A stretch of DNA of 64,000 bases from Flavobacterium anhuiense (lineage in GTDB: Bacteria; Bacteroidota; Bacteroidia; Flavobacteriales; Flavobacteriaceae), in the NCBI RefSeq assembly GCF_900101855.1, contig NZ_FMVC01000006.1:357296-421295 (forward strand), in the 5' to 3' direction. Below the pieces are notes generated by a model. The model searched no databases. It was given only the letters and a program-made list of their open reading frames with translations, and was not told the DNA's origin. Positions 33,691 through 41,352 of this stretch are shown here, one piece after another; the first letter of the stretch is position 1, and every line of letters starts with the position of its first letter. A program made the translations under genes and the position numbers.

Positions 33691-34590
33691 TTAAAGCATG
33701 TTAATAGTTTCTTCCATAGAATCAAAAATTCGAATTCTGTCTGTGAGGATCGTCTGGTCTATATGTTCCACCATTTTACCCATAAGCCAGATTTCGTTGT
33801 TTTCCTGCAGTAGTTTTTGCCCCATAGATTTTACATATTGATTGATTACGCTTCTATCTGGTTGAACAGTCATGAAAGAAACAAATGTGATATTCTCAAA
33901 ATGTTTTGTTAAGTCCTGTAAGTTTTCAATGGGCATACTTTCTCCGAGATAGATGGTTTTGTAACCTTTGTCAAGGATTTCATATTGCAGATATAACAAT
34001 CCAATTTGATGGATTTCGTTTAGCGGAAGCGATAAAACAAAAATTCGATCAGTTTTGGTTGGTTTTCTAATCTGTAGGCTTTCTGTGTAAATCAATATTT
34101 TCTGCTTAATTAAATGACTCATAAAATGTTCATTAGCAGGAGTAATGGTTTCAGATTGCCATAATAATCCCAGCTCTTTTAAAAGAGGTAAAAAATGTTC
34201 TTTAAAAACTTCTTTAAACGTTTTTTCTGTAATAAGCCAATCGAATGTATTGAAGAATAATTCTTGGTCGAAGTTCATCATCGCCATTTTAAAAGAAGTA
34301 ATGGCGTAGTTTTGAGAATTTTTCTTTGAAATTATTTCGCGTACCAATTGTGGTATCTTTTCTTCAGGGTATGTAGCGATTTTGGAAATCTTATATCCGT
34401 ATTCGTGCAGCAACGTAATGTTTAAAAGTTTCTGCAAGTTATGAAGATTGTAAAATCTGATATTAGTATCAGTTCGCATAGGTTCAAGGATATTGTATCT
34501 CTTTTCCCAGATGCGTATGGTATGCGCTTTTATTCCAGATAAGTTCTCAAGATCTTTAATGCTGAAAACAGTTTTTATATTGTTTATCAT
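33691..34590 (-). CDS. MerR-type regulator with B12-binding domain (CarH/LitR-like)
   Basis: The 299-residue protein has an N-terminal MerR HTH (FSIKDLENLSGIKAHTIRIWEKRYNILEP, residues 9-37). A four-helix region carries W144-x9-E154-H155-F156, close to the W-x9-EHH adenosyl-capping motif of CarH. A Rossmann-type cobalamin domain has E192-x-H194-x-x-G197, where His194 is the likely lower axial ligand. CarH/LitR proteins bind AdoCbl, repress carotenoid genes in the dark and release DNA in light. It is directly upstream of crtI-crtB-crtZ and photolyase, which fits. The last His of EHH is Phe here. Confidence 0.88.
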   Translation of the reverse strand: MINNIKTVFSIKDLENLSGIKAHTIRIWEKRYNILEPMRTDTNIRFYNLHNLQKLLNITLLHEYGYKISKIATYPEEKIPQLVREIISKKNSQNYAITSFKMAMMNFDQELFFNTFDWLITEKTFKEVFKEHFLPLLKELGLLWQSETITPANEHFMSHLIKQKILIYTESLQIRKPTKTDRIFVLSLPLNEIHQIGLLYLQYEILDKGYKTIYLGESMPIENLQDLTKHFENITFVSFMTVQPDRSVINQYVKSMGQKLLQENNEIWLMGKMVEHIDQTILTDRIRIFDSMEETINML

Positions 34591-34608
34591 TTTTTGCGAT
34601 TAAGTCAA

Positions 34609-34616
34609 CAAATGTA
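34609..34616 (-). promoter_or_regulatory. -7 box of the CarH-like regulator gene
   Basis: On the minus strand TACATTTG matches TAnnTTTG, 18 nt before the ATG. It is embedded in TTACATTTGTTGA, the same word as at crtI (TTATATTTGTTAA). Confidence 0.5.
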
Positions 34617-34746
34617 AAATAAAATCTTAGATTGGGGCTTAAAACTACATTAAAAAGATAGAGAATTAGAGGTTTACGTATTTAAAATATATTTTTTACC
34701 TAAAATCAGGTATATAATTCTTAAGAAATATATTACTTTGGTAAAA

Positions 34747-34785
34747 AAGAAAGGTCTGCATGTTTTTAATATGCAGACCTTTCTT
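34747..34785 (-). terminator. terminator after the TPR gene
   Basis: AAAGGTCTGCAT and ATGCAGACCTTT pair in a 12-bp stem, with a T-run on the minus strand. Confidence 0.9.
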
Positions 34786-34801
34786 TGAGATTTTGAGTTC
34801 G

Positions 34802-35302
34802 TTATTTGCAAAAAGTGGCTTTATTTTTTATAGCGCTCTGGCTTCCAAGTTCAATTGCTTTAGTAAAATCTTTGCAAGAGTTTTTCTTGTCTCCAATTTT
34901 GTTGTAAGCCAAACCTCTTAAGTTGTAAGCTATATAATCTTTTGGGTTTAAGCCTAAGGAAGAGGTGCAATCCTCAATAGTGCCTTGATAATTCTGTAGT
35001 TTGTAGTTGACATTTGCTCTGCCTGTAAAAGCATCAGCATTCATGCTGTCCAGTTCGATTGTTTTGCTAAAGTCGGCTTGAGCTCCTTTTAAGTCGTTTA
35101 GCTTGAATTTTGCTACACCGCGATTCTGATAAGCTTCAACGAATTTAGAATTCATGCTAATGGCTTTTGTGTAATCGGCGATTGCGCCTTTGGTGTTGCC
35201 AGCTTCAGCTTTTTTCATGGCTTTGTCAAAATAGCCCGTTGCAGATTGTGCACAGATAGAGCAAGTCATCATTATAAATGATGCTAATAGTAGGTTTTTC
35301 AT
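34802..35302 (-). CDS. secreted TPR protein
   Basis: The 166-residue product has a signal peptide (MKNLLLASFIMMTCSICAQS) and three to four tetratricopeptide repeats (AIADYTKAISMNSKFVEAYQ; AQADFSKTIELDSMNADAF; TIEDCTSSLGLNPKDYIAY; CKDFTKAIELG). It is probably a periplasmic protein-protein adaptor. No operon partner. Confidence 0.85.
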   Translation of the reverse strand: MKNLLLASFIMMTCSICAQSATGYFDKAMKKAEAGNTKGAIADYTKAISMNSKFVEAYQNRGVAKFKLNDLKGAQADFSKTIELDSMNADAFTGRANVNYKLQNYQGTIEDCTSSLGLNPKDYIAYNLRGLAYNKIGDKKNSCKDFTKAIELGSQSAIKNKATFCK

Positions 35303-35472
35303 AAAACTAATTTGGGATTAGTGATTTAATTATTTCTCAACGAATTTAAGAAAGTTTTTATGTTGTAAGAGGATTTTCTTTTTAAATAATGTTAGTAAAT
35401 AAAAGAAATATTAAGGAAAGTTAAAGAGGAATAAAGTGGTTCTCTTAGTTTTGAAATTTCTTTAAAAAGAAA

Positions 35473-35503
35473 AAGGCCAAGTAAAATAATTACTTGACCT
35501 TTT
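35473..35503 (-). terminator. terminator of tRNA-Lys copy 1
   Basis: AAGGCCAAGTAA pairs with TTACTTGACCTT. A similar hairpin, with altered but matched bases (AGGTCGAGTAA / TTACCCGACCT), follows tRNA-Lys copy 2. Confidence 0.75.
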
Positions 35504-35504
35504 G

Positions 35505-35577
35505 TGACCCGACTGGGGCTCGAACCCAGGACCCCATCATTAAAAGTGATGTGCTCTACCGACTGAGCTATCGAGTC
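35505..35577 (-). tRNA. tRNA-Lys (anticodon UUU), copy 1
   Basis: A 73-nt cloverleaf read on the minus strand, GACTCGA...TCGGGTC plus discriminator A. The anticodon loop is CTTTTAA with UUU. The 3' CCA is not encoded. It is identical to the two copies at 37130-37202 and 37243-37315. It has its own upstream TATATTTG box (caaatata at 35599). Confidence 0.97.
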
Positions 35578-35598
35578 GTCATTTCTTCAATGAGGGTG

Positions 35599-35606
35599 CA
35601 AATATA
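35599..35606 (-). promoter_or_regulatory. -7 box of tRNA-Lys copy 1
   Basis: TATATTTG on the minus strand, embedded in gggtgcaaatataagga, which is identical to the sequence before tRNA-Lys copy 3. This suggests duplication of promoter plus gene. Confidence 0.65.
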
Positions 35607-36031
35607 AGGACTTATTTTAGCTTATTGGCTGTTTTTTGAAACGAATTTTAAATTAATTTCAATAAAAAATGTAAAACATTATTTTACAGTAAAATAGCTT
35701 TTTCTGTAGTGACCTTGGCGGTACAGAATTCGAACCATTTATTGGAAGATCTAGAGATTTTGAATAAAATCTAAATTTTAGATTTTATGAAAATTCATAT
35801 TTATTTCAAATCTTATCTCTTATTAATAAAACAACTATGAAGTTTTTTTATAGCACTTTAGATCTCATTTTCATTAATTATTAACGAAGCATCGAGTTCA
35901 TTTGATGTGTTACAAAGAATTATCAATATATTTGATTTAAAATTAAGTATTACGTTATCGAGCATATGTACCCGAAATGGGGATGACTTATATGACTATG
36001 TCATACAAATATACAAGTTAGTGGTAATTTT
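35607..36031. other. AT-rich spacer with tRNA-like fragment, no gene
   Basis: About 425 bases are strikingly AT-rich and carry no ORF with coding character. At 35708-35745 there is ACCTTGGCGGTACAGAATTC followed by GAACCATTT, which resembles the reverse of a tRNA T-loop and acceptor end (TTCGAAT). It is the left edge of a region with different composition. Confidence 0.5.
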
Positions 36032-36466
36032 ATGAACATATACAAAAGATATAAACTAGCAAAAGAAGATTTCCATAAACATAAGAAAGGAAGTCTATAT
36101 AATGCCACAAAGAGTGCAGAATCCCTCTTCGATATTATGTACGAACTTGAAAATTATAGCAAAGATCAAAATCAAAGTTATCTACTTGCTAAAATTTATT
36201 ATGAATTAGGCTGGAAATGGGAATGTAGAAAATTTATTAAAACCCATTTATCCTCAAACAAATTAAATTACTTAAATAAGTTGAAATGGAAACATCTATT
36301 AAATAAAGTAGAAGATTTATTTAAAGTGAGTCATTATAAATTAGTTGAATATAGAGATTTAAGAACTGCTAAAAAAAGAAATCTACCTCAAACATTATTG
36401 AGAAACGACTTTATATTTAATGAGGAAGTATATTTTTATTATAGTAAGTATAAAATCAGACTTTAA
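36032..36466 (+). CDS. orphan protein in AT-rich island
   Basis: The 144-residue frame is Lys/Tyr/Asn-rich and mainly helical (LAKEDFHKHKKGSLYNATKS; YLLAKIYYELGWKWECRKFI), with a TPR-like look. No family recognised. It overlaps the next ORF by 47 nt in the +1 frame; the two may be one gene split by a frameshift. Base composition is lower in G+C than the neighbours, suggesting acquired DNA. Confidence 0.5.
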   Translation: MNIYKRYKLAKEDFHKHKKGSLYNATKSAESLFDIMYELENYSKDQNQSYLLAKIYYELGWKWECRKFIKTHLSSNKLNYLNKLKWKHLLNKVEDLFKVSHYKLVEYRDLRTAKKRNLPQTLLRNDFIFNEEVYFYYSKYKIRL

Positions 36467-36845
36467 TGATATAATATTGTTAAATAAAAAAGTATTAAAT
36501 GAAGAGGTTGAATTTAGTATAGAAAAAGAAAGTAGCATTACTAAATTTATTGAAAAAACAAACTCGCATTTATCTTGGATAAATAATTCCCATAAAGATT
36601 TAATTAATTACTATAATGAAAATTATCAACAAATTTTGAGTAGAATAGGCCGCTTAGACTATGGTAAAGCTAACGATGAATGGTATGATGGATTAAGAGT
36701 AGATAGTGTAGGCTTTCATTATAATAGTAATGAGAAGTTAGAAGGTTTTTATACAATTTATGATTATTATAATATGAATTCTGGATTTCATATTGACACT
36801 TTAGATAATTCAATTGTAGACCTATATTATAATACTGATTTATAA
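36420..36845 (+). CDS. orphan protein in AT-rich island, possible frameshift continuation
   Basis: A 141-residue frame with LNEEVEFSIEKESSITKFIE, SWINNSHKDLINYYNENY and WYDGLRVDSVGFHYN. This pattern resembles small DUF-type proteins that often serve as immunity proteins, but I cannot assign it. If the +1 frame change is repaired, the protein continues the previous ORF. Confidence 0.5.
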   Translation: MRKYIFIIVSIKSDFNDIILLNKKVLNEEVEFSIEKESSITKFIEKTNSHLSWINNSHKDLINYYNENYQQILSRIGRLDYGKANDEWYDGLRVDSVGFHYNSNEKLEGFYTIYDYYNMNSGFHIDTLDNSIVDLYYNTDL

Positions 36846-36869
36846 AAAATAACCTATTAGCAAAAACGA

Positions 36870-36895
36870 TATACCTGACGGGGTTCGAAACTAAA
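36870..36895. other. tRNA-like fragment at the right edge of the AT-rich island
   Basis: TACCTGACGGGGTTCGAAAC reads, on the minus strand, as a T-loop (TTCGAAC) and acceptor-like end of a tRNA. The rest of a cloverleaf is absent. It could be an attachment-site relic. Confidence 0.4.
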
Positions 36896-36957
36896 TTGCT
36901 TGTAAACACTGACCTTTGTAAAAATCAAAAAATACCGCAACGATTTTCAAACCATAA

Positions 36958-36990
36958 AAAAGCCTGCAAAATATACATTTTAAAGGCTTT
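36958..36990 (-). terminator. terminator after tRNA-Leu
   Basis: AAAGCCT and AGGCTTT pair, with AAAAT/ATTTT inside, 14 nt beyond the tRNA-Leu 3' end, with T-rich flanks. Confidence 0.65.
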
Positions 36991-37003
36991 TTAAATTTTA
37001 TAG

Positions 37004-37086
37004 TGACCATGGAGGGATTTGAACCCTCACGCCCTTGCGAGCACCACCCCCTCAAGATGGCGAGTCTACCGTTTCTCCACATGGCC
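37004..37086 (-). tRNA. tRNA-Leu (anticodon GAG)
   Basis: An 83-nt class II tRNA: acceptor GGCCATG / CATGGTC, discriminator A, anticodon stem CCATC / GGTGG with loop TTGAGGG (anticodon GAG). The long variable arm TGCTCGCAAGGGCG and T-arm GAGGGTTCAAATCCCTC are present. CCA not encoded. Confidence 0.96.
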
Positions 37087-37098
37087 TAAAAAGAAAAA

Positions 37099-37126
37099 AG
37101 GTCGAGTAAAATAAATTACCCGACCT
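37099..37126 (-). terminator. hairpin between tRNA-Lys copy 2 and tRNA-Leu
   Basis: AGGTCGAGTAA / TTACCCGACCT. It could be a terminator or a processing element in the tRNA cluster. Confidence 0.65.
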
Positions 37127-37129
37127 TTG

Positions 37130-37202
37130 TGACCCGACTGGGGCTCGAACCCAGGACCCCATCATTAAAAGTGATGTGCTCTACCGACTGAGCTATCGAG
37201 TC
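37130..37202 (-). tRNA. tRNA-Lys (UUU), copy 2
   Basis: 73 nt, identical to copy 1 over the whole gene. It lies 43 nt upstream of tRNA-Leu and 40 nt downstream of copy 3, so it is probably part of one transcript. Confidence 0.97.
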
Positions 37203-37242
37203 ATTACTTTCAAGAAATTTAATTTGTTAATCACAAAATTTG

Positions 37243-37315
37243 TGACCCGACTGGGGCTCGAACCCAGGACCCCATCATTAAAAGTGATGTGCTCTACCGA
37301 CTGAGCTATCGAGTC
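37243..37315 (-). tRNA. tRNA-Lys (UUU), copy 3
   Basis: 73 nt, identical to copies 1 and 2. First gene of the Lys-Lys-Leu cluster behind a well-spaced promoter. Confidence 0.97.
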
Positions 37316-37338
37316 ATTTAATTTCTTGAATGCGGGTG

Positions 37339-37370
37339 CAAATATAAGGAGTTTTTTTTGAAGTTTCCAA
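37339..37370 (-). promoter_or_regulatory. promoter of the tRNA-Lys/Lys/Leu cluster
   Basis: Minus strand TTG (37368-37370), 21 nt, TATATTTG (37339-37346). It overlaps the divergent aroK promoter. Confidence 0.7.
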
Positions 37371-37390
37371 GCTATTTTATCATAAATTTG
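37357..37390 (+). promoter_or_regulatory. aroK promoter
   Basis: TTTG (37357-37360), 22 nt, TAAATTTG (37383-37390), about 52 nt before the ATG. Confidence 0.7.
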
Positions 37391-37441
37391 TCTTTTTTTT
37401 GGAAAAATCTCCAATTGCTTAGTTTATAAGGTTTTATTAAT

Positions 37442-37960
37442 ATGAAAAAAATTGTACTGTTAGGTTACATGGGTTGCGGAAAGTCAACAATCGCCCAAAA
37501 TTTGTCAAAAATTACAAATATTCCGTTCTTAGATTTGGATAAATGCATCGAAGAAAGAGCAAATTTATCCATAAATGAGATTTTTGAGAGGCATGGTGAA
37601 GTCTATTTTCGAAAACTTGAACATGAAATGTTTGTTGAATTGCTGCAATCTTCTGAAAATAATATTATAGGACTAGGAGGAGGAACTCCATGTTATGCCA
37701 ATAATCATGAATTGTTAAAAGGGGAAGGTGTTACCTCTATATATTTAAAAGCATCAATTGATACCTTATATAATAGATTGGTGCATAATAAAAGCAAACG
37801 TCCTTTAATTGCTAATATGAATGAAGAAGAAATGAAAGAGTTTATCGCGAAACATTTATTCGACAGAAGTTTCTACTACAATCAGGCAAAACATAAGGTT
37901 TCGGTAGATAATAAATCTGTCGAAGAAACGGTTCAAGATATTTTAGAAATCTTAGCTTAG
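37442..37960 (+). CDS. aroK: shikimate kinase
   Basis: The 172-residue P-loop kinase starts KKIVLLGYMGCGKSTIAQNL (Walker A at residues 8-15) and has DLDKCIEER, the shikimate-binding FRKLEHEM, GLGGGTPC and RPLIA lid region. It phosphorylates shikimate in aromatic amino-acid synthesis. Its 3' end overlaps the convergent PRTase gene by 9 nt. Confidence 0.96.
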   Translation: MKKIVLLGYMGCGKSTIAQNLSKITNIPFLDLDKCIEERANLSINEIFERHGEVYFRKLEHEMFVELLQSSENNIIGLGGGTPCYANNHELLKGEGVTSIYLKASIDTLYNRLVHNKSKRPLIANMNEEEMKEFIAKHLFDRSFYYNQAKHKVSVDNKSVEETVQDILEILA

Positions 37961-38452
37961 AGAAGCATAATCGCCGTTTTCTGAATTGAAAACTACTTGA
38001 ACATGCTCTAATAAAGATGTTGAAAGTGAAATTCCTTTAAAATCGGCCTTTACAGGATATTTTTTGTGGTTTCGGTCAACAAGTACTGCTGTTTTGAATT
38101 TTTTAAGCGGAACGTCTAAGAAATGACGAACAGCATATATTAATGTAGTGCCTGAATTTAGTACATCGTCAACCAAAACAAGTCCTTTGTTTTTGTATTC
38201 CTCAGGGCTTAATGAAGTTTGTATAGCTTCTTGCGGATTTTGTTTGTTTACTTTTACTTCGCAGATAGAAACCTTTAAGGTAGAAATGCTGCTAAGTGCC
38301 GAAGCAATTTTTTCGGCAAAAACAAATCCGTTAGAAGCAATTCCTGCAATAACAACTTCTTCTTCGTCAACAAAAGTCTCGTAAATTTGATAAGCGATAC
38401 GTTTTATTTTATGTTCGATTTCCTGATGGGTTAGGATAATATTGCTGCTCAT
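37952..38452 (-). CDS. PyrR-like phosphoribosyltransferase
   Basis: The 166-residue protein starts MSSNIILTHQEIEHKIKRIA (ATG 38452; longer frame rejected as low-complexity spacer). The PRPP-binding motif LVLVDDVLNSGTTL and the flexible-loop region fit type I PRTases, closest in look to PyrR/uracil or hypoxanthine PRTases. Substrate not determined. Confidence 0.88.
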   Translation of the reverse strand: MSSNIILTHQEIEHKIKRIAYQIYETFVDEEEVVIAGIASNGFVFAEKIASALSSISTLKVSICEVKVNKQNPQEAIQTSLSPEEYKNKGLVLVDDVLNSGTTLIYAVRHFLDVPLKKFKTAVLVDRNHKKYPVKADFKGISLSTSLLEHVQVVFNSENGDYASLS

Positions 38453-38467
38453 GGTGTTTTTTTTGCT

Positions 38468-38575
38468 AAGGTAAATAATTTTAAACTCCAATTTTAAAAA
38501 TTCCAAATTCCAAACTTTGTGAAGCAAGAATGAAATTGTGAAATTCAAATTTATCGTATTTGGAATCTGGGATTT
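38468..38575. repeat. self-similar inverted spacer repeats
   Basis: AAATTCCAAATTCCAAAC on the left and TATTTGGAATCTGGGATTTG on the right pair imperfectly, filling the gap between two - strand genes. No gene. Confidence 0.6.
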
Positions 38576-38580
38576 GAAAT

Positions 38581-38979
38581 TTAATTTTCATCATGGTCTT
38601 CCTCGTCATCGTAAAATTCGTCTCCGTAGTCGTCAATGTCTCTTCTGTCCTTTTTAGTTGGACGACCTGCACCTGTTCTTCTAGAATGCTCTTTCGATAA
38701 TTTTAGCATCTCCAAATGTGCAAAAGCTTCTGGTGGAGTTTCGTTTTTTTGATATAAATCAACCAATTTTGCTCCTACACGATTTTGCGGAATATCTAAA
38801 ACTGTTATAATCTGTGTAATTTGATCTTTTCTAAACGTAATTCGGTCTGTAGGAAAAACTTCTTTTGAAGGTTTTGCAATCTGCCCATTTACAGTGATCT
38901 GATTCTTTTTGCAAGCTTCAGTAACCATGTTTCTGGTCTTGTAATAACGAACGCACCACAAGTATTTATCTATTCTCAT
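38581..38979 (-). CDS. S4-domain RNA-binding protein (Hsp15-like)
   Basis: The 132-residue protein starts MRIDKYLWCVRYYKTRNMV and contains an S4 domain (residues about 1-60: ACKKNQITVNGQIAKPSKEV) and a charged, disordered tail (RRDIDDYGDEFYDDEED). It resembles Hsp15/HslR, which binds 50S subunits carrying nascent chains. The acidic tail replaces the usual basic one. Confidence 0.88.
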   Translation of the reverse strand: MRIDKYLWCVRYYKTRNMVTEACKKNQITVNGQIAKPSKEVFPTDRITFRKDQITQIITVLDIPQNRVGAKLVDLYQKNETPPEAFAHLEMLKLSKEHSRRTGAGRPTKKDRRDIDDYGDEFYDDEEDHDEN

Positions 38980-39058
38980 AATTTTTCTAAAATCCAAGTT
39001 AAATTCTTTACAAAAATAAATCAATATTGTATCTTGCGCACCTAAAAAAATGATAATA

Positions 39059-40201
39059 ATGAATAAATTTAAATATTATTTTGTTTTGTTACTTGCTGGT
39101 CTTGCTATCGTTTCTTGTAATAAAAGTGATGATGATGAGCTAGAGGTTGTTCCTTTAAGAGATTATGCCGAGCAATATAAAGCAGATAATGATTCGATTG
39201 TAAAATATTTAAAGACAAATTATATTGAAGAGGTTACGGCAGATTTTGATATTAAAATATCAAAAATTCCAGCTGGCGGAACACAGACTTCTATTTGGGA
39301 TCAGACAACTTATCCATTAGAATATAGAGATGTTTATAACCATGATGTTACCTACAGAGTTTATTATTTGACTTTGAGAAAAGGTGTTGGTGATGCCCCA
39401 TGTAATTTTGATGAGGTTACGGTTTCTTACACAGGATCGCTTTTAAATGGTACTCAGTTTGATACATCTTACGGATTGGCCCGTAATTTCAATTTGAATG
39501 TCTATGCTACAAATGGAGTCATAGATGGTTGGGGAGAGATCATGCCGAAATTTAAGGTAGGAACTCGTAATCCAGCGGGTGATGATGGAACTATTACATA
39601 TAATGACTATGGGGCAGGGGTGATGTTTTTACCTTCTGGATTAGGTTATTATGGAAATCCTAATGAAGATATTCCAGTATATTCACCTTTGGTGTTTAGT
39701 TTTAAATTATTTGCTTTAAAACGATCTGATCTTGAATATAGTGCTTCTGCACAAGCAACTGTAGGAGATGGTGTTCCAACTTATTTGGAGGATGTTAATG
39801 GTGATGGCTATGTGTATAATCACGGGGATACGGCAAGATATCCTAATATGCCAAAAGAATTAATAGATGATACTGATGGGGATGGAATTCCTGATTTTTT
39901 AGATTTTGATGATGATGGTGATGGATATACAACTAGATTTGAAATTGAGAAACCAGCAGGCGCTCCAGTAACTGGTGTTGGTTTATACTATCCTTATGAT
40001 CCAATAGGTGATAATCCTGATACTCCAAACATAGATGAAAGTGAATTGTGGGGTATTCCGAGAAGACCAACGGGAGAGCTTACTGATCCTACGAAACCGG
40101 AGTCAATTACAAATCCTCGAAAATTTGTTCCAGAAGATTATACAACACAAGGACGATTAAGGATTCATCTTGATAAAACGTATCCTTATCAAAAAAATTA
40201 A
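39059..40201 (+). CDS. FKBP-type peptidyl-prolyl isomerase lipoprotein with Ca-binding repeats
   Basis: The 380-residue lipoprotein (LLAGLAIVSCNKSDDDE) starts at ATG 39059. Residues about 110-220 form an FKBP domain (VTVSYTGSLLNGTQFDTSY ... VYSPLVFSFKLFAL). The C-terminal section has Asp-rich loops (VNGDGYVYNHGD; DTDGDGIPDFLDFDDDGDGY) like thrombospondin type 3/EF-hand calcium loops. It probably assists folding at the outer surface or periplasm. Related to the Gld-type FKBP lipoproteins of flavobacteria, but I do not claim it is one. Confidence 0.87.
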   Translation: MNKFKYYFVLLLAGLAIVSCNKSDDDELEVVPLRDYAEQYKADNDSIVKYLKTNYIEEVTADFDIKISKIPAGGTQTSIWDQTTYPLEYRDVYNHDVTYRVYYLTLRKGVGDAPCNFDEVTVSYTGSLLNGTQFDTSYGLARNFNLNVYATNGVIDGWGEIMPKFKVGTRNPAGDDGTITYNDYGAGVMFLPSGLGYYGNPNEDIPVYSPLVFSFKLFALKRSDLEYSASAQATVGDGVPTYLEDVNGDGYVYNHGDTARYPNMPKELIDDTDGDGIPDFLDFDDDGDGYTTRFEIEKPAGAPVTGVGLYYPYDPIGDNPDTPNIDESELWGIPRRPTGELTDPTKPESITNPRKFVPEDYTTQGRLRIHLDKTYPYQKN

Positions 40202-40220
40202 AAAAAAATACAAAATATTG

Positions 40221-40252
40221 AAGCCTTGGAATTTACATTTCAAGGCTTTTTT
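40221..40252 (+). terminator. terminator after the FKBP gene
   Basis: AAGCCTTG / CAAGGCTT stem and T-run. Confidence 0.85.
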
Positions 40253-40346
40253 TATAAATAATTTGCCCTAAATGAATATTTGCTAAGTGGACAAAAAAAT
40301 GCTGGACAATAGTTTATAAAGCTTTATTTTAATAAAAGGCAATAAA

Positions 40347-40379
40347 AAAACCTCGAAATGTGAATTTCGAGGTTTTTTT
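40347..40379 (-). terminator. terminator of the transketolase genes
   Basis: AACCTCGAAAT / ATTTCGAGGTT stem with T-runs on both sides, just downstream of the - strand operon. Confidence 0.88.
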
Positions 40380-40398
40380 ATAAGTAGAAAGTTTAAAA

Positions 40399-41352
40399 TT
40401 ACTTTCTTTTAATTACTCTTTCTACAGCTTCAACAATTGCTTGATTGTTTAATTTGTATTTTTCCATTAATTGCTCTGGAGTTCCAGATTCTCCAAAACT
40501 ATCTTGTACTGCTACAAATTCTTGTGGAGTTGGATTGTTTAATGCTAATACTCCTGAAACGCTTTCTCCAAGACCTCCAAGGTAGTTGTGCTCTTCTGCA
40601 GTAACTACACATCTAGTTTTAGCAACTGATTTAAGAATTGCTTCTTCGTCAAGAGGCTTGATAGTGTGGATGTTGATTACTTCAGCAGAAATTCCTTTTT
40701 CTTCTAATTTTTCAGCTGCGATAAGGGCTTCCCAAACTAGGTGTCCTGTTGCGATAATTGTTACGTCAGTTCCTTCGTTTAAAAGAATAGCTTTTCCGAT
40801 TACGAATGGTTCGTCAGCAGGAGTAAAGTTAGGTACAACTGGACGTCCGAAACGTAGGTATGCAGGACCGTGGTGGTCTGCTAATGCAATAGTTGCAGCT
40901 TTGGTTTGGTTGTAATCGCAAGTGTTGATTACAGTCATACCAGGCAACATTTTCATTAAACCGATATCTTCTAAGATTTGGTGTGTAGCTCCGTCTTCTC
41001 CTAAAGTTAAACCTGCGTGAGAAGCGCAGATTTTTACATTTTTATCTGAGTAAGCCACAGATTGACGAATTTGATCGTAAACTCTTCCTGTAGAGAAGTT
41101 AGCAAAAGTTCCTGTGAATGGAATTTTTCCTCCAATCGTTAAGCCTGCAGCGATTCCAATCATATTTGCTTCTGCGATTCCGATTTGGAAAAAGCGCTCT
41201 GGGTGATTTTTTTTGAATTCATCAAATTTTAATGATCCAATTAAGTCAGCACATAATGCTACAACATTCTCGTTTTTTTGACCTAATTCAGTCATTCCCG
41301 CTCCAAAACCAGAACGAGTATCTTTGCTTCCTGTATTTTCGTATTTTTTCAT
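40399..41352 (-). CDS. transketolase, C-terminal subunit
   Basis: The 317-residue protein starts at MKKYENTGSKDTRSGFG and covers the pyrimidine-binding and C-terminal domains of transketolase: CADLIGSLKF, RFFQIGIAEANMIGIAAGL, FSTGRVYDQIRQS, HAGLTLGEDGATHQ. The enzyme is split into two genes, as is common in Bacteroidota. Works with the N-terminal subunit encoded just upstream. Confidence 0.95.
   Translation of the reverse strand: MKKYENTGSKDTRSGFGAGMTELGQKNENVVALCADLIGSLKFDEFKKNHPERFFQIGIAEANMIGIAAGLTIGGKIPFTGTFANFSTGRVYDQIRQSVAYSDKNVKICASHAGLTLGEDGATHQILEDIGLMKMLPGMTVINTCDYNQTKAATIALADHHGPAYLRFGRPVVPNFTPADEPFVIGKAILLNEGTDVTIIATGHLVWEALIAAEKLEEKGISAEVINIHTIKPLDEEAILKSVAKTRCVVTAEEHNYLGGLGESVSGVLALNNPTPQEFVAVQDSFGESGTPEQLMEKYKLNNQAIVEAVERVIKRK

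Noticed and set aside
35708..36895. Functional tRNA genes at the T-loop-like fragments
   Set aside because: Only the T-loop/acceptor-like part is present; no anticodon or D arm can be drawn, so I keep them as remnants only.
14313..40312. Shared word AATGCTGGACA at about 14313 and 40300
   Set aside because: An 11-base match without extension or structure in both gaps is compatible with chance.
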